This document shows, in pieces, positions 13,191 to 21,544 of a DNA stretch of 21,646 nt (position 1 is the stretch's first letter; the number at the start of each line of letters is the position of its first letter). The position numbers and the translations under genes were made by a program. Where the stretch lies: the NCBI GenBank assembly GCA_937892845.1, contig CALBGP010000033.1:1-21646 (forward strand), written 5' to 3'. The notes under the pieces were generated by a model. That model saw nothing but the letters and a program-made list of their open reading frames with translations, made no database searches and was not told the DNA's origin. The stretch comes from an uncultured Eggerthellaceae bacterium. GTDB lineage: Bacteria; Actinomycetota; Coriobacteriia; Coriobacteriales; Eggerthellaceae.

Positions 13191-15267
13191 CCTCGCAACA
13201 GCCTATTTCACCCTCAGGCCGAAAATCGATGGTCTTGAAAGCAGCATCAAGAGCGGCGTGTCAGGCGTCGACCTCACGGCTCAAGGCCGAAGGATGGGCG
13301 AGCAGATAGACAGCGGCATCGGCGATGGCGTCGAACGCTCAAAGGGGCGCATCGGCGGACTTGGCGGCGCGCTCAAGAGCGCGGCGGGCGTGGCCGCGGG
13401 GGCGTTCGCCGCTATCGGGTTCGGGCAGCTCATCGCAGAGGCTGGGGCTGCGGCGGATGCCACGCAGAAGTTCAAGACCACGCTCGAGTTCGCGGGCAAG
13501 GCCGACGAGGTTGAGCGCCTTACGGCATCGACGCGCAAGTACGCCGACCAGACCGTTTACGAGCTTTCCGACATCCAGGGCATCACGGCGCAGCTCGCAT
13601 CGAACAATGTCAAGGACTTCGACAAGCTGGCCGAAGCCGCGGGCAACCTGAACGCCGTCGCGGGCGGCAACGCCGAGACGTTCAAAAGCGTCGGCATGGT
13701 GCTCACGCAGACCGCAGGGCAGGGCAAGCTCACTACCGAGAACTGGAACCAGCTGGCAGACGCCATCCCGGGCGCGAGCGGCAAGCTGCAGCAGGCGCTC
13801 CTCGAAGCGGGAGCCTACACGGGCAACTTCCGCGAGGCCATGGAGAAGGGCGAGATCTCCGCCGAGGAATTCAACGCCGCGATCATGGAGCTCGGATTCC
13901 AGGAGGCAGCCGTGAAGGCGGCAACGTCCACGAGCACCATCGAGGGCGCCTTCGGCAACCTCAAGGCGGAGGTCGTGGGCGGTCTCTCGGACACCATCGC
14001 GCAGCTCACGCCGTTCATCTCTGCGGCCATGGGGGCGGTCGCCTCCGTGGTGGGGCCAGCCTTCCAGAACATCAACGGCGGGCTGCAGCAGTTCGTGGGC
14101 TTCGTGCAGGCGAACGCGCCGATGGCGCAGGCCGCGCTCCAGCCCCTGGTCGACGCCTTCGGGCGGATGCGCGACACGTTCGCGCCCATCATCGAGCAGG
14201 TCATGGCGCAGCTTGTGCCCGCCCTGGGCGGCCTCATGGGCGCGCTGCAGAACGTGTGGGGCGCCATCCAGCCGATACTCATCATGGCCATGGACACGCT
14301 CGCCCCGATCGTGAGCAGCATCGTCGGCTACGTGGTGTCCATCGTGAGCAGCCTCATGGAGACGCTCACGCCCGCGATAAACAACATCGCGGCCATCGTG
14401 CAGGCCGTGCTCCCCGCCATCCAGACGGCGTTCCAGGTTTGCGGAACCTACATCCAGGGCGTCATCGACGCGGTGTTCCCCTACATCGAGACGATCGTAG
14501 GCACCGTGATGGACGTCATCAACGCCGTCATCTCAACGGTGCTCTCGATCGTGCAGGGCGACTGGGAGGGCGCGTGGAACGGCATCAAGGACATCGCGCA
14601 GAGCGTATGGGACGGAATCGGCACCCTCATAGAGGGCGCCATATCGGCCGTGCAGGGCGTCATCGACGCCGCGCTGCAGTTCATCAAGAGCCTCTGGGAC
14701 AACGTCTGGAACGGCGCGAAATCGCTGGTCTCAGACGCCTGGGAGGGCATCAAGACGGCGGTCTCCGACGGCATCGACGGCATGATGGGCTTCATCGAGG
14801 GCATCCCCGACGCCATCCTGGGCTTCTTCAGCGATGCGGGAAACTGGCTCAAGGACAGCGGCAGGGCCATCATCGACGGCTTCACGTCAGGCATCGAGGG
14901 GGCCATCGACGGCGCGCTCAGCGCGGTGTCCGGAATGCTCGGCTCCATCCGAGACCTGTTCCCGTTCTCGCCCGCGAAGGAAGGGCCATTCAGCGGCAAG
15001 GGCTGGGTCCTCTATTCCGGCATGAGCATCGCGGATGCCATGGGCGAGGGCTTCACCAAGCGGGCGGGCGCGATGGCCGCATCCTTCCAGGACGGCATGG
15101 CATCCGCGCGCCTCGCGCTCGCGGCGCCCGCACCTGCCGCGGCGGAGGGCGGGTACACCTTCGGGGACGTGTACGTGACCATCGACGGCGACGACCCGCG
15201 CGGCGCCCTTAATCAGCTCATCGAGGGCATCGAGCGCGCGAAGAGACAATACGCAGGGAGGTGGTAG
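13180..15267 (+). CDS. tape measure protein
   Basis: A 695-aa protein starting at ATG 13180 inside the chaperone extension. The region from about 90 to 210 holds a typical tape-measure domain (LTASTRKYADQTVYELSDIQ, then TENWNQLADAIPGASGKLQQ). Residues about 265-430 and 440-570 are long helical, partly hydrophobic stretches, suited to span the tail lumen and perhaps the host membrane. The C-terminus has PFSPAKEGPFSGKGWVLYSG, a frequent tape-measure ending. At about 0.15 nm per residue the tail would be around 100 nm long. It is the longest gene but one in the window. Confidence 0.93.
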   Translation: MGTSLATAYFTLRPKIDGLESSIKSGVSGVDLTAQGRRMGEQIDSGIGDGVERSKGRIGGLGGALKSAAGVAAGAFAAIGFGQLIAEAGAAADATQKFKTTLEFAGKADEVERLTASTRKYADQTVYELSDIQGITAQLASNNVKDFDKLAEAAGNLNAVAGGNAETFKSVGMVLTQTAGQGKLTTENWNQLADAIPGASGKLQQALLEAGAYTGNFREAMEKGEISAEEFNAAIMELGFQEAAVKAATSTSTIEGAFGNLKAEVVGGLSDTIAQLTPFISAAMGAVASVVGPAFQNINGGLQQFVGFVQANAPMAQAALQPLVDAFGRMRDTFAPIIEQVMAQLVPALGGLMGALQNVWGAIQPILIMAMDTLAPIVSSIVGYVVSIVSSLMETLTPAINNIAAIVQAVLPAIQTAFQVCGTYIQGVIDAVFPYIETIVGTVMDVINAVISTVLSIVQGDWEGAWNGIKDIAQSVWDGIGTLIEGAISAVQGVIDAALQFIKSLWDNVWNGAKSLVSDAWEGIKTAVSDGIDGMMGFIEGIPDAILGFFSDAGNWLKDSGRAIIDGFTSGIEGAIDGALSAVSGMLGSIRDLFPFSPAKEGPFSGKGWVLYSGMSIADAMGEGFTKRAGAMAASFQDGMASARLALAAPAPAAAEGGYTFGDVYVTIDGDDPRGALNQLIEGIERAKRQYAGRW

Positions 15268-15270
15268 CGC

Positions 15271-17712
15271 ATGGCAACCGTATATTCAGACTGGGTTACC
15301 GCGTCGTATCCATTCGGCGCGACGGCCACGCGCTGCCGCCTGGCCGTGTCCGACGTGCAGCTCACCAGTGCGGAAAACGCACGCGTTGACATCTCGGGCG
15401 CGATGCAGTCCAGGGACGGCGCGGCGCTCGACGGCTGGGGCGTGCGCGTCACGATCGGCCATTGGGAGACGGCGGCGGGCAAGCCCACGGGCACCAAGGC
15501 GGCGACCGGCGTGCTCCGCAAGACCGCCTGGGTCGGCAACGTGTCCGACTACTGGAATTTCGAGCGCACGCATTCGGCCTACCAGGTCGCCCTTTTCTCG
15601 GAATACGTAGGCCAGGAGGTCGACGGGTACGCTGGCATCAAGCAGAGCGGCCACGTCGAATACAAGGTCACGATTCCCGCAAAGCCGTCCTATGCGGTCA
15701 AGTACAGCGCCAACGGCGGCACGGGCGCACCCGCTGCGCAGACGAAATGGCACGGCGAGACCCTGAAGCTGTCGGCAGCCAAGCCGACCCGCGCGAACTA
15801 CACGTTCGCGGGTTGGGCGACCAGCTCCAATGCAGCATCCGCCAAGTACCAGGCGGGCGGCACCTACACCGCCGACGCGGCGGTCACGCTGTACGCGGTG
15901 TGGCGCATCAACGCGCCGACCGCTCCCACGTCATGCAGCGTTTCGCGTGTCACGGACAACAAGAACGCCGTGAGATGGGCGCTCGAAGAGTCATCCGTTA
16001 TCCGCAACGCCGCCGTGCTCATCGAGCGCAGCATCGACGGCGGCGCATGGTCGCAGGCCGCGTCCGTGGCGGGTTCGGCCACGTCGTGGAGCGACACGGC
16101 GACGGCGGCCAACCATTCGTACCGCTACCGCGTCCGAACCAGCAACGCGAGCGGCAAGAGCGCCTTTGCGACGAGCGGCACGGTGTACAACACGCCCGCG
16201 GCGCCCACGTCGGTCACGGCGGCGCGAACGGGCGAGGCCAGCGTCGCGCTGACTATCGCCAACCCCGCGAACACGGCGACCGCGCTGCAATACGAGTACG
16301 CGGCCACGACGGCGGGCGGCGGCACCGTCGCCACGGTGGAGGGGTCCCGCGTCACATCCGCCACGGCCAACCCGGGTGGCGGCACGTGGTACTTCCGCGC
16401 CCGCAACACGCGCAAGGAGCTGGTATCCGCATGGTCGCCGTGGTCTGACCCTGTGGTGACAGTATGCCCGCCGTCAGCGCCCACGCCGACGGCCCCCGCA
16501 TCAGGTGCCGTGGTGTCCAAGGCGCAGCCCCTGGCGGGCTTCTCATGGCTCCACAACGCGCCTGACGGGTCATCGCAGACGGCGGCGGAGCTGCGCTGGC
16601 GAACCGTCGGCGGTTCATGGGCGACCGTCACCGCAACGGATGCGCAATCGCTTGAGGTCGACCTGTCGGCGGTGCCCGCAAACGCGTCCGTCGAGTGGCA
16701 GGTGCGCACCAAGGGGGCGCACGCCTCGTGGTCTCCGTGGTCTGCGCTCTCGCGCTTCACGGTCGCCGCGCCCCCTCAGGCGGTCTTCACCGCGCCGCCA
16801 TCCGACGGCTGGGCGCTCGCAGTGATGCCGTTCGAGGTCGCGCTGTCCTACTCGGACGACGGCTGGGCGCTCGCATCGTGCACGGTGGCTGCGAGCGACG
16901 CGCAGGGCGCCGTGGCCTGGTCGCGTGATTTCGGCGTCGGGACGTCCCATGCCGTCGAGGCGTCCGAATGGCTGCCCGAGAACGGGGAGACGTACACCCT
17001 CACCGCCTCCGTGCGCTCCACGTCGGGGCTCACGGCGTCGGCGGTGCGCACGTTCAGGGTCGCATTCATCGAGCCGCAGGCGGCGGCGCCGGTGCTCGCG
17101 CCAGACCCCGAAACGGGAACCATGGGCGTCACCGTGCAGCTTGCAGAGGATGCCGAAGCGGCGCCCGCGGTCTCCATCGACCTGTGGAGGGTCAACCCAG
17201 ACGGCTCCAAGGTGCTGCTGGGGGCGGGTCTCTCGGAAGGCGCTTACGTCTCCGACGTGTTCGCTCCGCTCAATGCGGCGTACCGGTACGAGGCCGCGAC
17301 CTTCGCGGCATCGGGAGCCGCCCACGCGGAGCGCGTCCCCGCGATCATCAGGACGCCGCGCGCGTTCTTCATCGGCAGCGGAGCCACGGCATGGGCGCAG
17401 TGGGAGCCGACGCTGTCGCGGTCGTACTCGCGCCCGCGCCGCAAGCTCGTGCACTACGAGGGCAGGCGCGACCCAGTGGCCTACGACGGCGTGCAGCAGA
17501 CCGTGAAGCTCTCCTACGGCGCCAAGGTGGCCACAGAGCAGCTTCCCGCGTTCCGCGCCCTCATGGACGAGGGAGCTTGCGTGTTCAAGAGCCATGACGG
17601 CCAGGTGGTGCGCTGCGTGTGCGACGTCGCCATAGGCCGCGCGCCGCTGGTCATGGGCGGCGCATGCGACGTGTCCGTCTCCATGACCGCGTTGGGCGGT
17701 GATGCGCTGTGA
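15271..17712 (+). CDS. large tail protein with InlB-type repeat and FN3-like domains
   Basis: An 813-aa protein with GGGAGGTGG upstream of ATG 15271, directly behind the tape measure gene. The first 135 residues probably attach it to the tail tip. Residues 141-211 form one InlB B-type (Flg_new) repeat with YAVKYSANGGTG, the NYTFAGWAT core and the closing TLYAVW. Residues about 213-400 resemble two fibronectin-III domains, with further β-sandwich-like repeats to about 690 (SAWSPWSDPV and ASWSPWSALS recur). The last 120 residues, with YEGRRDPVAYDG, look like a separate baseplate-type domain. It probably combines a distal-tail role with surface adhesion; receptor unknown. Confidence 0.78.
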   Translation: MATVYSDWVTASYPFGATATRCRLAVSDVQLTSAENARVDISGAMQSRDGAALDGWGVRVTIGHWETAAGKPTGTKAATGVLRKTAWVGNVSDYWNFERTHSAYQVALFSEYVGQEVDGYAGIKQSGHVEYKVTIPAKPSYAVKYSANGGTGAPAAQTKWHGETLKLSAAKPTRANYTFAGWATSSNAASAKYQAGGTYTADAAVTLYAVWRINAPTAPTSCSVSRVTDNKNAVRWALEESSVIRNAAVLIERSIDGGAWSQAASVAGSATSWSDTATAANHSYRYRVRTSNASGKSAFATSGTVYNTPAAPTSVTAARTGEASVALTIANPANTATALQYEYAATTAGGGTVATVEGSRVTSATANPGGGTWYFRARNTRKELVSAWSPWSDPVVTVCPPSAPTPTAPASGAVVSKAQPLAGFSWLHNAPDGSSQTAAELRWRTVGGSWATVTATDAQSLEVDLSAVPANASVEWQVRTKGAHASWSPWSALSRFTVAAPPQAVFTAPPSDGWALAVMPFEVALSYSDDGWALASCTVAASDAQGAVAWSRDFGVGTSHAVEASEWLPENGETYTLTASVRSTSGLTASAVRTFRVAFIEPQAAAPVLAPDPETGTMGVTVQLAEDAEAAPAVSIDLWRVNPDGSKVLLGAGLSEGAYVSDVFAPLNAAYRYEAATFAASGAAHAERVPAIIRTPRAFFIGSGATAWAQWEPTLSRSYSRPRRKLVHYEGRRDPVAYDGVQQTVKLSYGAKVATEQLPAFRALMDEGACVFKSHDGQVVRCVCDVAIGRAPLVMGGACDVSVSMTALGGDAL

Positions 17713-18827
17713 CGCACCGTTTCGACACATCGAGGCGCGCCGAGGCGTTCCGCGTCCAGGCCGTGGACCCCGCAACATTGGCGGGGCTGGCCGACGTGGG
17801 CACCGCCACGGGCGGCAGCATCGAGCTGGGGGCGTTCACGGACACCCGCATGGACGCCCGCATCGACTTCGAGGGCGAGGCCGTGCCAGACGCCGCAATG
17901 GTGCGCATCTGGTACGCCTTCACCGATGAGGCGGGCGTGCGTGCGGAATACCCGCTCGCGACGGGGTACGCGGCGGTCGGCGACCTCACCGTGGAGGGCG
18001 ACCGCGTGCGTGGCGCGCTCACGGTGGCGTCCCCGCTGCGCATCCTCGCAAACGACGGTGCCGGGTTCCCCTACACCGTCCGCGCGGGAACCGCGGCGGT
18101 GGCGCTCGCGGCCGAGATATGCGAATCGCAGGGGCTGCGCGTCATCGCCTCGGAATCGTCGTGGGCGCCGACGTCCGACCACGTTTTCGAGGCGTCGGAC
18201 AGCTGGCTCGCGGTTGTCAACTGGCTGCTCACATCGGCGGGCTTCGCCGCGGCGTGGCCCGATGCCATGGGCTGGGTGCACATGGAGCCGTACAGGGCGC
18301 CGTCAGACCGCGCCGTGACCGCCTCTTTTGCCAACGACGCGGCATCCGTCATCGTCCCGGGCATCGTGCGCACCGTGGAGGGCGGCGGCTCCATCGTGCG
18401 GCTCTCGTACGCCGATGAGCAATGCAGCGTGTGGGCCGCGGCCTGGACGGGCAGCACCGCCCTCATGGAGAGCGTAAGGGAATCCGTGGACGAGCTGGAG
18501 GGGGAGACGGCGGCGGCGAAGGCCGAAAGCCTCATCGCGGAGGCCAAGCGCCGCGCCCTGGATGCGGCGGGCACCACCGAGCGCCTGAAGTTCACGGCTG
18601 CGTGGATGCCGCTTGCGCCCAACGACGCGGCGGCGTTCGATTACGTTTCCGACGCGAAGGGCGCCCGCATCGAGGGATGGCGCGGGTCGGTCGCGTCCAT
18701 GTCAATCAGCCTGGAGCCGTCGGCCCCGACATCGATGGAACTCAGGCGCCTGCTGCCGCATGGCGGCGAGCCTGCATCTGAAGGAGGCGTGCTATGGGAG
18801 CAACCTACATCAGCGCCGACCGCATAG
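17709..18827 (+). CDS. tail hub / tail-associated protein
   Basis: A 372-aa protein starting with GTG 17709 that overlaps the preceding stop (GTGA). β-rich segments at the N-terminus (SIELGAFTDTRMDARIDFEG, then YPLATGYAAVGDLTVEGDRV) are followed by a helix/strand domain with FEASDSWLAVVNWLLTSAGF, reminiscent of gp27/gpD-type tail hub proteins that bind peptide-like or own-tail partners. A charged helix with ESVDELEGETAAAKAESLIA lies near 265-285. Placement after the large tail protein and before the tip protein suits a Tal-like role. The C-terminal 11 codons overlap the next gene. Confidence 0.7.
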   Translation: MTHRFDTSRRAEAFRVQAVDPATLAGLADVGTATGGSIELGAFTDTRMDARIDFEGEAVPDAAMVRIWYAFTDEAGVRAEYPLATGYAAVGDLTVEGDRVRGALTVASPLRILANDGAGFPYTVRAGTAAVALAAEICESQGLRVIASESSWAPTSDHVFEASDSWLAVVNWLLTSAGFAAAWPDAMGWVHMEPYRAPSDRAVTASFANDAASVIVPGIVRTVEGGGSIVRLSYADEQCSVWAAAWTGSTALMESVRESVDELEGETAAAKAESLIAEAKRRALDAAGTTERLKFTAAWMPLAPNDAAAFDYVSDAKGARIEGWRGSVASMSISLEPSAPTSMELRRLLPHGGEPASEGGVLWEQPTSAPTA

Positions 18828-19450
18828 CCGACGCGCTCGGAAGGCGTACGGCGACGGCGGCGCCGTCGGTGATGCGCGCGACCGTCGCGGAGGTGCCTGC
18901 CGAGGGAATAGTGCGCGTGTACCTCGACGGCGCGGCGGTCGGCGACACGACGGAATGCGGCGCCTACTGCAGCGCAGAGAAGGGCGACCGCGTGGCCGTG
19001 GTGCGGATGCCAGACGGGCGGTGCATCGCGACGGGAAGGCGCGGGGGCGATACGTGGGAGACGCTGGCAGGCAAGCCCGAGACATTCCCGCCCGCAGCCC
19101 ATACCCATCCCGAATTCGGGTCTGCGCACATCGAAGCGAGCGGCACCAGCGGGATATGGCGCTACGTCAAGTGGTCGGACGGGACCGCGATGTGCATGGG
19201 CCGCTACAAGTCGAGCATAAACATAGGCACAAAATACGACGCCTACCACTATTACAGCCCATCGGTTGCGGTGTCCCTGCCGTTCGCGTTCGCTGAGCAG
19301 CCTAATTTCATCGGCTCGACAGGTGCGCTGTCCTATGTCGCGCAGGACACGGGCGTTACGGGCGCCAGCAAGGTGGGCCTGTACGTCGTCCGTCCGTCGA
19401 GCGGCACGATCACATACATCGACCTTATCGTCTGGGGGCGGTGGAGATGA
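18794..19450 (+). CDS. baseplate/tail tip protein with OB-like N-terminus
   Basis: A 218-aa protein; AAGGAGG lies 6 nt before ATG 18794, which overlaps the previous gene by 34 nt. Residues 27-85 (VMRATVAEVPAEGIVRVYLD, GDRVAVVRMPDGRCIATGR) look like the small OB barrel at the start of gp5/spike-type tail proteins. A PPAAHTHPEF motif near 99-108 is typical of the collar of tail fibres. The rest (WRYVKWSDGTAMCMGR to the C-terminus) is β-rich, like receptor-binding tips that end in a tryptophan-rich strand. It may thus be the host-recognition protein. Confidence 0.68.
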   Translation: MGATYISADRIADALGRRTATAAPSVMRATVAEVPAEGIVRVYLDGAAVGDTTECGAYCSAEKGDRVAVVRMPDGRCIATGRRGGDTWETLAGKPETFPPAAHTHPEFGSAHIEASGTSGIWRYVKWSDGTAMCMGRYKSSINIGTKYDAYHYYSPSVAVSLPFAFAEQPNFIGSTGALSYVAQDTGVTGASKVGLYVVRPSSGTITYIDLIVWGRWR

Positions 19451-19734
19451 GAATCATCAACGAGGCCACATTCGTAGAGATCAAGGAACCCGACCTGACG
19501 TGCGGGGAGCTGAGGGATGCTCTTTGGGCACCGCCCGAGGCATATGAGGCGGCGGCGAAGGCGGGGTTTCCCGCGCTCCCAGACGATGCCTATGAGCGCG
19601 TGCTGATGTACCACGTTTGGACGCCGTCCGAGGAGGCGGCGCACGCGGCCGCAGCCAGGCAGGTGGACGAGATGACGCAGCTCAAGCTCGCCGTTGCCGA
19701 GCTGGGCGCGATGGTGGCGGGAGGTGCTGTCTGA
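19447..19734 (+). CDS. 95-aa protein after the tail tip gene
   Basis: It starts at ATG 19447, overlapping the previous stop (ATGA); an in-frame GTG at 19441 is an alternative. The N-terminus (MRIINEATFVEIKEPDLTCG) is β-like; residues 25-45 and 60-90 are helical, ending in a leucine/alanine helix (MTQLKLAVAELGAMVAG) that could form a coiled coil. Small genes at this place often encode tail-fibre assembly or attachment proteins. No family is recognised. Confidence 0.6.
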   Translation: MRIINEATFVEIKEPDLTCGELRDALWAPPEAYEAAAKAGFPALPDDAYERVLMYHVWTPSEEAAHAAAARQVDEMTQLKLAVAELGAMVAGGAV

Positions 19735-19844
19735 TGGCTGAGCTGTATGCAGACCTTGTGAGGCGCGGGCTGTGGGAGCTGGAGCAGGTGCCCGCGCTTT
19801 GGCGTGATGCCGTCGCATCCATCCTGCGTAAGGGGGAGGTCTGA
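19734..19844 (+). CDS. 36-aa XkdX-like protein
   Basis: A very short gene with ATG 19734 overlapping the preceding stop and TGA at 19842-19844 overlapping the next start. The product begins MAELYADLVRRGLWELEQVP, matching the XkdX pattern of a tyrosine-containing first helix followed by RGLW and a second helix, and ends ILRKGEV. XkdX proteins are tiny proteins found between tail-fibre and lysis genes; their role is unknown. Coupling at both ends supports it. Confidence 0.6.
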   Translation: MAELYADLVRRGLWELEQVPALWRDAVASILRKGEV

Positions 19845-20251
19845 TGGACGATTTTCTTTCGGCGATGGGGCAGTCCCTGGCACATGCGGGACCCGAGTAC
19901 GTGACCGCCTTGGGTCTGGTCGCCATAGGCGCGTGGGTGGTCTCCAAGGCCCTTCCGCTCTATGCGGGGCACCAGGACAAGCGCCTCGGGCTCGAAGAGC
20001 AGCGTGAGCGGCGCAAGGCCGCCGAAGAGCGCAGCCGCGAGCAGCGAGACCGCGAACGCTCTGAGATGGAGGGGCGCTGGTTGACCCAGTACGAGCACGC
20101 GACCCAGGTGCAGGAGCAGACCAACGCGGTCATGGAGGGCGTTAGGGCTCAGATGGACACGCTCAACACGACGCTGCAGGACTCCAAGAAACGCAGTTCG
20201 GAGATGGCGCGGGAAGTCAAGGAAATCCACAGCGCGGTCATCAACAAATAG
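19844..20251 (+). CDS. membrane-anchored coiled-coil protein of the lysis cassette
   Basis: A 135-aa protein with GGGGGAGG before ATG 19844. One transmembrane segment spans about residues 18-40 (VTALGLVAIGAWVVSKALPL). It is followed by a strongly charged coiled coil from 45 to 80 (EEQRERRKAAEERSREQRDR) and a second helical stretch. The topology resembles holin-like or phage membrane-associated proteins encoded just before the holin. It could regulate holin timing or support adsorption, but no family is recognised with certainty. Confidence 0.62.
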   Translation: MDDFLSAMGQSLAHAGPEYVTALGLVAIGAWVVSKALPLYAGHQDKRLGLEEQRERRKAAEERSREQRDRERSEMEGRWLTQYEHATQVQEQTNAVMEGVRAQMDTLNTTLQDSKKRSSEMAREVKEIHSAVINK

Positions 20252-20263
20252 GAAGGAAGAAGC

Positions 20264-20527
20264 ATGGATATCAGCTACATCACGGAATACATCAGCCCCA
20301 TCGCGCTTGTCGTCTGCCTAGCGGTCGGCTACGTGCTCAAGCACGTCGTTCCCAGTGATGCGGTCAACCGCTGGATTCCCTGCATCGTCGCCGTTTTGGG
20401 CGTTGGCATGGTGGCGTGGGCGGAGATGGCGTTCTCGCCCGAAGTCCTGGCGGCTGGCCTGATAAGCGGCCTCGCCTCCACGGGACTCTATGAGGCGTTC
20501 GAGGGCATCATCGGGGGCGACCGATGA
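20264..20527 (+). CDS. holin (class with about three membrane segments)
   Basis: An 87-aa protein with GGAAGGA before ATG 20264. Hydrophobic segments at about 10-27, 37-54 and 58-77 (SPIALVVCLAVGYVLKH, WIPCIVAVLGVGMVAWAEM, then EVLAAGLISGLASTGLYEAF) suggest up to three helices, and the GLASTGLYEAF ending is characteristic of phage_holin_5/Hol44-type holins. It should perforate the cytoplasmic membrane to release the amidase, whose ATG overlaps this stop (ATGA). Confidence 0.8.
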   Translation: MDISYITEYISPIALVVCLAVGYVLKHVVPSDAVNRWIPCIVAVLGVGMVAWAEMAFSPEVLAAGLISGLASTGLYEAFEGIIGGDR

Positions 20528-21327
20528 AATACGCGCTCGACATGGGGCACACGCCTACCAGCCCGGGGGCGCACGGCCACCTCGACGAACTCACGGAAGA
20601 CCGCAAGGTGGGCGCTGCGCTGAAGCGCATCATGCAGGCCGCGGGGCATTCCGTCACCGACGTGACCGCGCCCGATTCCATGGCGTACCCGGCGGAGACG
20701 AATTACCGCGTCACGAAGGCCAACGGCAGCGGCGCGGAGCTGTTCGTCAGCGTCCACTTCAACGCGGGCGGTGGTACGGGAACCGAGGTGCTGTACTACG
20801 GCGGGGACTCCCGCGGCCACGGGCTGGCTTCCCGCATCAGCGCAGAGGTGTCCGACGCGCTGGGGCTTCCGAACCGCGGCGCGAAGGCGCGTACCGACGA
20901 GGTTGCGGTCATCCGTGACACGACCATGACGGCGGTCTTGGTCGAAGTCTGCTTTGTGGATACGGCGGCCGATGCGGAGGCGTACCGCGCGGCAGGCGCG
21001 GATAAGGTGGCTGCGGCTATTGCCCGCGGCCTGGGAATCGAAACGGAGGAAGACGATATGCAGCTCAACGACAAGATCACCAACGGGAAGGTGATGGACG
21101 GCACCACCTATGCGACGGTGGGAAATTGCATCTATTGGGCGGAGCAGAACGCAGAGAAGGCCTATAAGAACACGGTGGAGCTCAAGACGCAGATTGCCGC
21201 CCTTTCGGCCGCCGTGGAGGCTATGGCGCAATCGCAGGGCGCGGACCCCGATGCGGTTGCAAAGGCCGTGGCCGATGCGGTGGCCGCCAAGCTGGAGACC
21301 ATCAGCCTTGATGTTACCGTCGGCTAA
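20524..21327 (+). CDS. N-acetylmuramoyl-L-alanine amidase endolysin
   Basis: A 267-aa protein. Residues 1-170 are an Amidase_3 domain: YALDMGHTPTSPGA with zinc ligand H9, E23-type ligand in LDELTEDRKV, ELFVSVHFNAGGGTGTEV with H78, and the catalytic-type glutamate in VLVEVCFVD (about 140-148). It cleaves the amide bond between muramic acid and the stem peptide. From residue 179 a separate C-terminal domain starts (MQLNDKITNGKVMDGTTYAT), with a helical coiled-coil end rich in alanine. It is not a classic LysM or SH3 domain and may bind cell wall or oligomerise. An internal start at 21058 could produce it alone. Confidence 0.9.
   Translation: MKYALDMGHTPTSPGAHGHLDELTEDRKVGAALKRIMQAAGHSVTDVTAPDSMAYPAETNYRVTKANGSGAELFVSVHFNAGGGTGTEVLYYGGDSRGHGLASRISAEVSDALGLPNRGAKARTDEVAVIRDTTMTAVLVEVCFVDTAADAEAYRAAGADKVAAAIARGLGIETEEDDMQLNDKITNGKVMDGTTYATVGNCIYWAEQNAEKAYKNTVELKTQIAALSAAVEAMAQSQGADPDAVAKAVADAVAAKLETISLDVTVG
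21045..21060 (+). promoter_or_regulatory. internal ribosome binding site and start in the endolysin gene
   Basis: GGAGGA at 21045-21050 is spaced 7 nt before an in-frame ATG at 21058-21060. Translation from here would give an 89-aa C-terminal fragment exactly at the domain border. The amidase's own start has a weaker GGGGG-type signal. Confidence 0.55.
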
Positions 21328-21329
21328 CT

Positions 21330-21359
21330 GCGTACCAAAGCGTACCAAAGCGTACCGTT
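21330..21359 (+). repeat. tandem GCGTACC repeats after the endolysin gene
   Basis: GCGTACCAAA occurs twice in tandem (21330-21349), followed by GCGTACCGTT. A further GCGTACCGT lies at 21468-21476, beyond the terminators. Short spaced repeats of this type may be protein binding sites. Confidence 0.6.
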
Positions 21360-21386
21360 GTTTTTCGTTTGGTTCTGATGAGTACG

Positions 21387-21414
21387 GGGCACCCTTCGGG
21401 GTGCCCTCTTTTTT
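21387..21414 (+). terminator. rho-independent terminator of the late operon
   Basis: GGGCACCC, loop TTCG, GGGTGCCC followed by TCTTTTTT. A perfect 8-bp stem with a long T-run, located after the last late gene. Confidence 0.9.
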
Positions 21415-21427
21415 GCGTCCTGAAACG

Positions 21428-21452
21428 GGAAAAGCCCCCAAAACGGGGGCTT
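21428..21452 (-). terminator. terminator-like hairpin facing leftward
   Basis: AAGCCCCC, spacer AAAAC, GGGGGCTT. On the - strand the stem is followed by a TTTT run, so it would stop transcripts arriving from the right. This suggests a - strand transcription unit beyond 21453. Confidence 0.55.
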
Positions 21453-21544
21453 GGGTGACAGCGGCGGGCGTACCGTCCCGCTGCCTAATCGGCGAAACGC
21501 TGCATCCCGTAGACGTATTCCAAGGGGTCGATAAAAGGTTATTG

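Noticed and set aside
21330..21359. CRISPR-like array
   Set aside because: The units are only 10 bp, in direct tandem without spacers.
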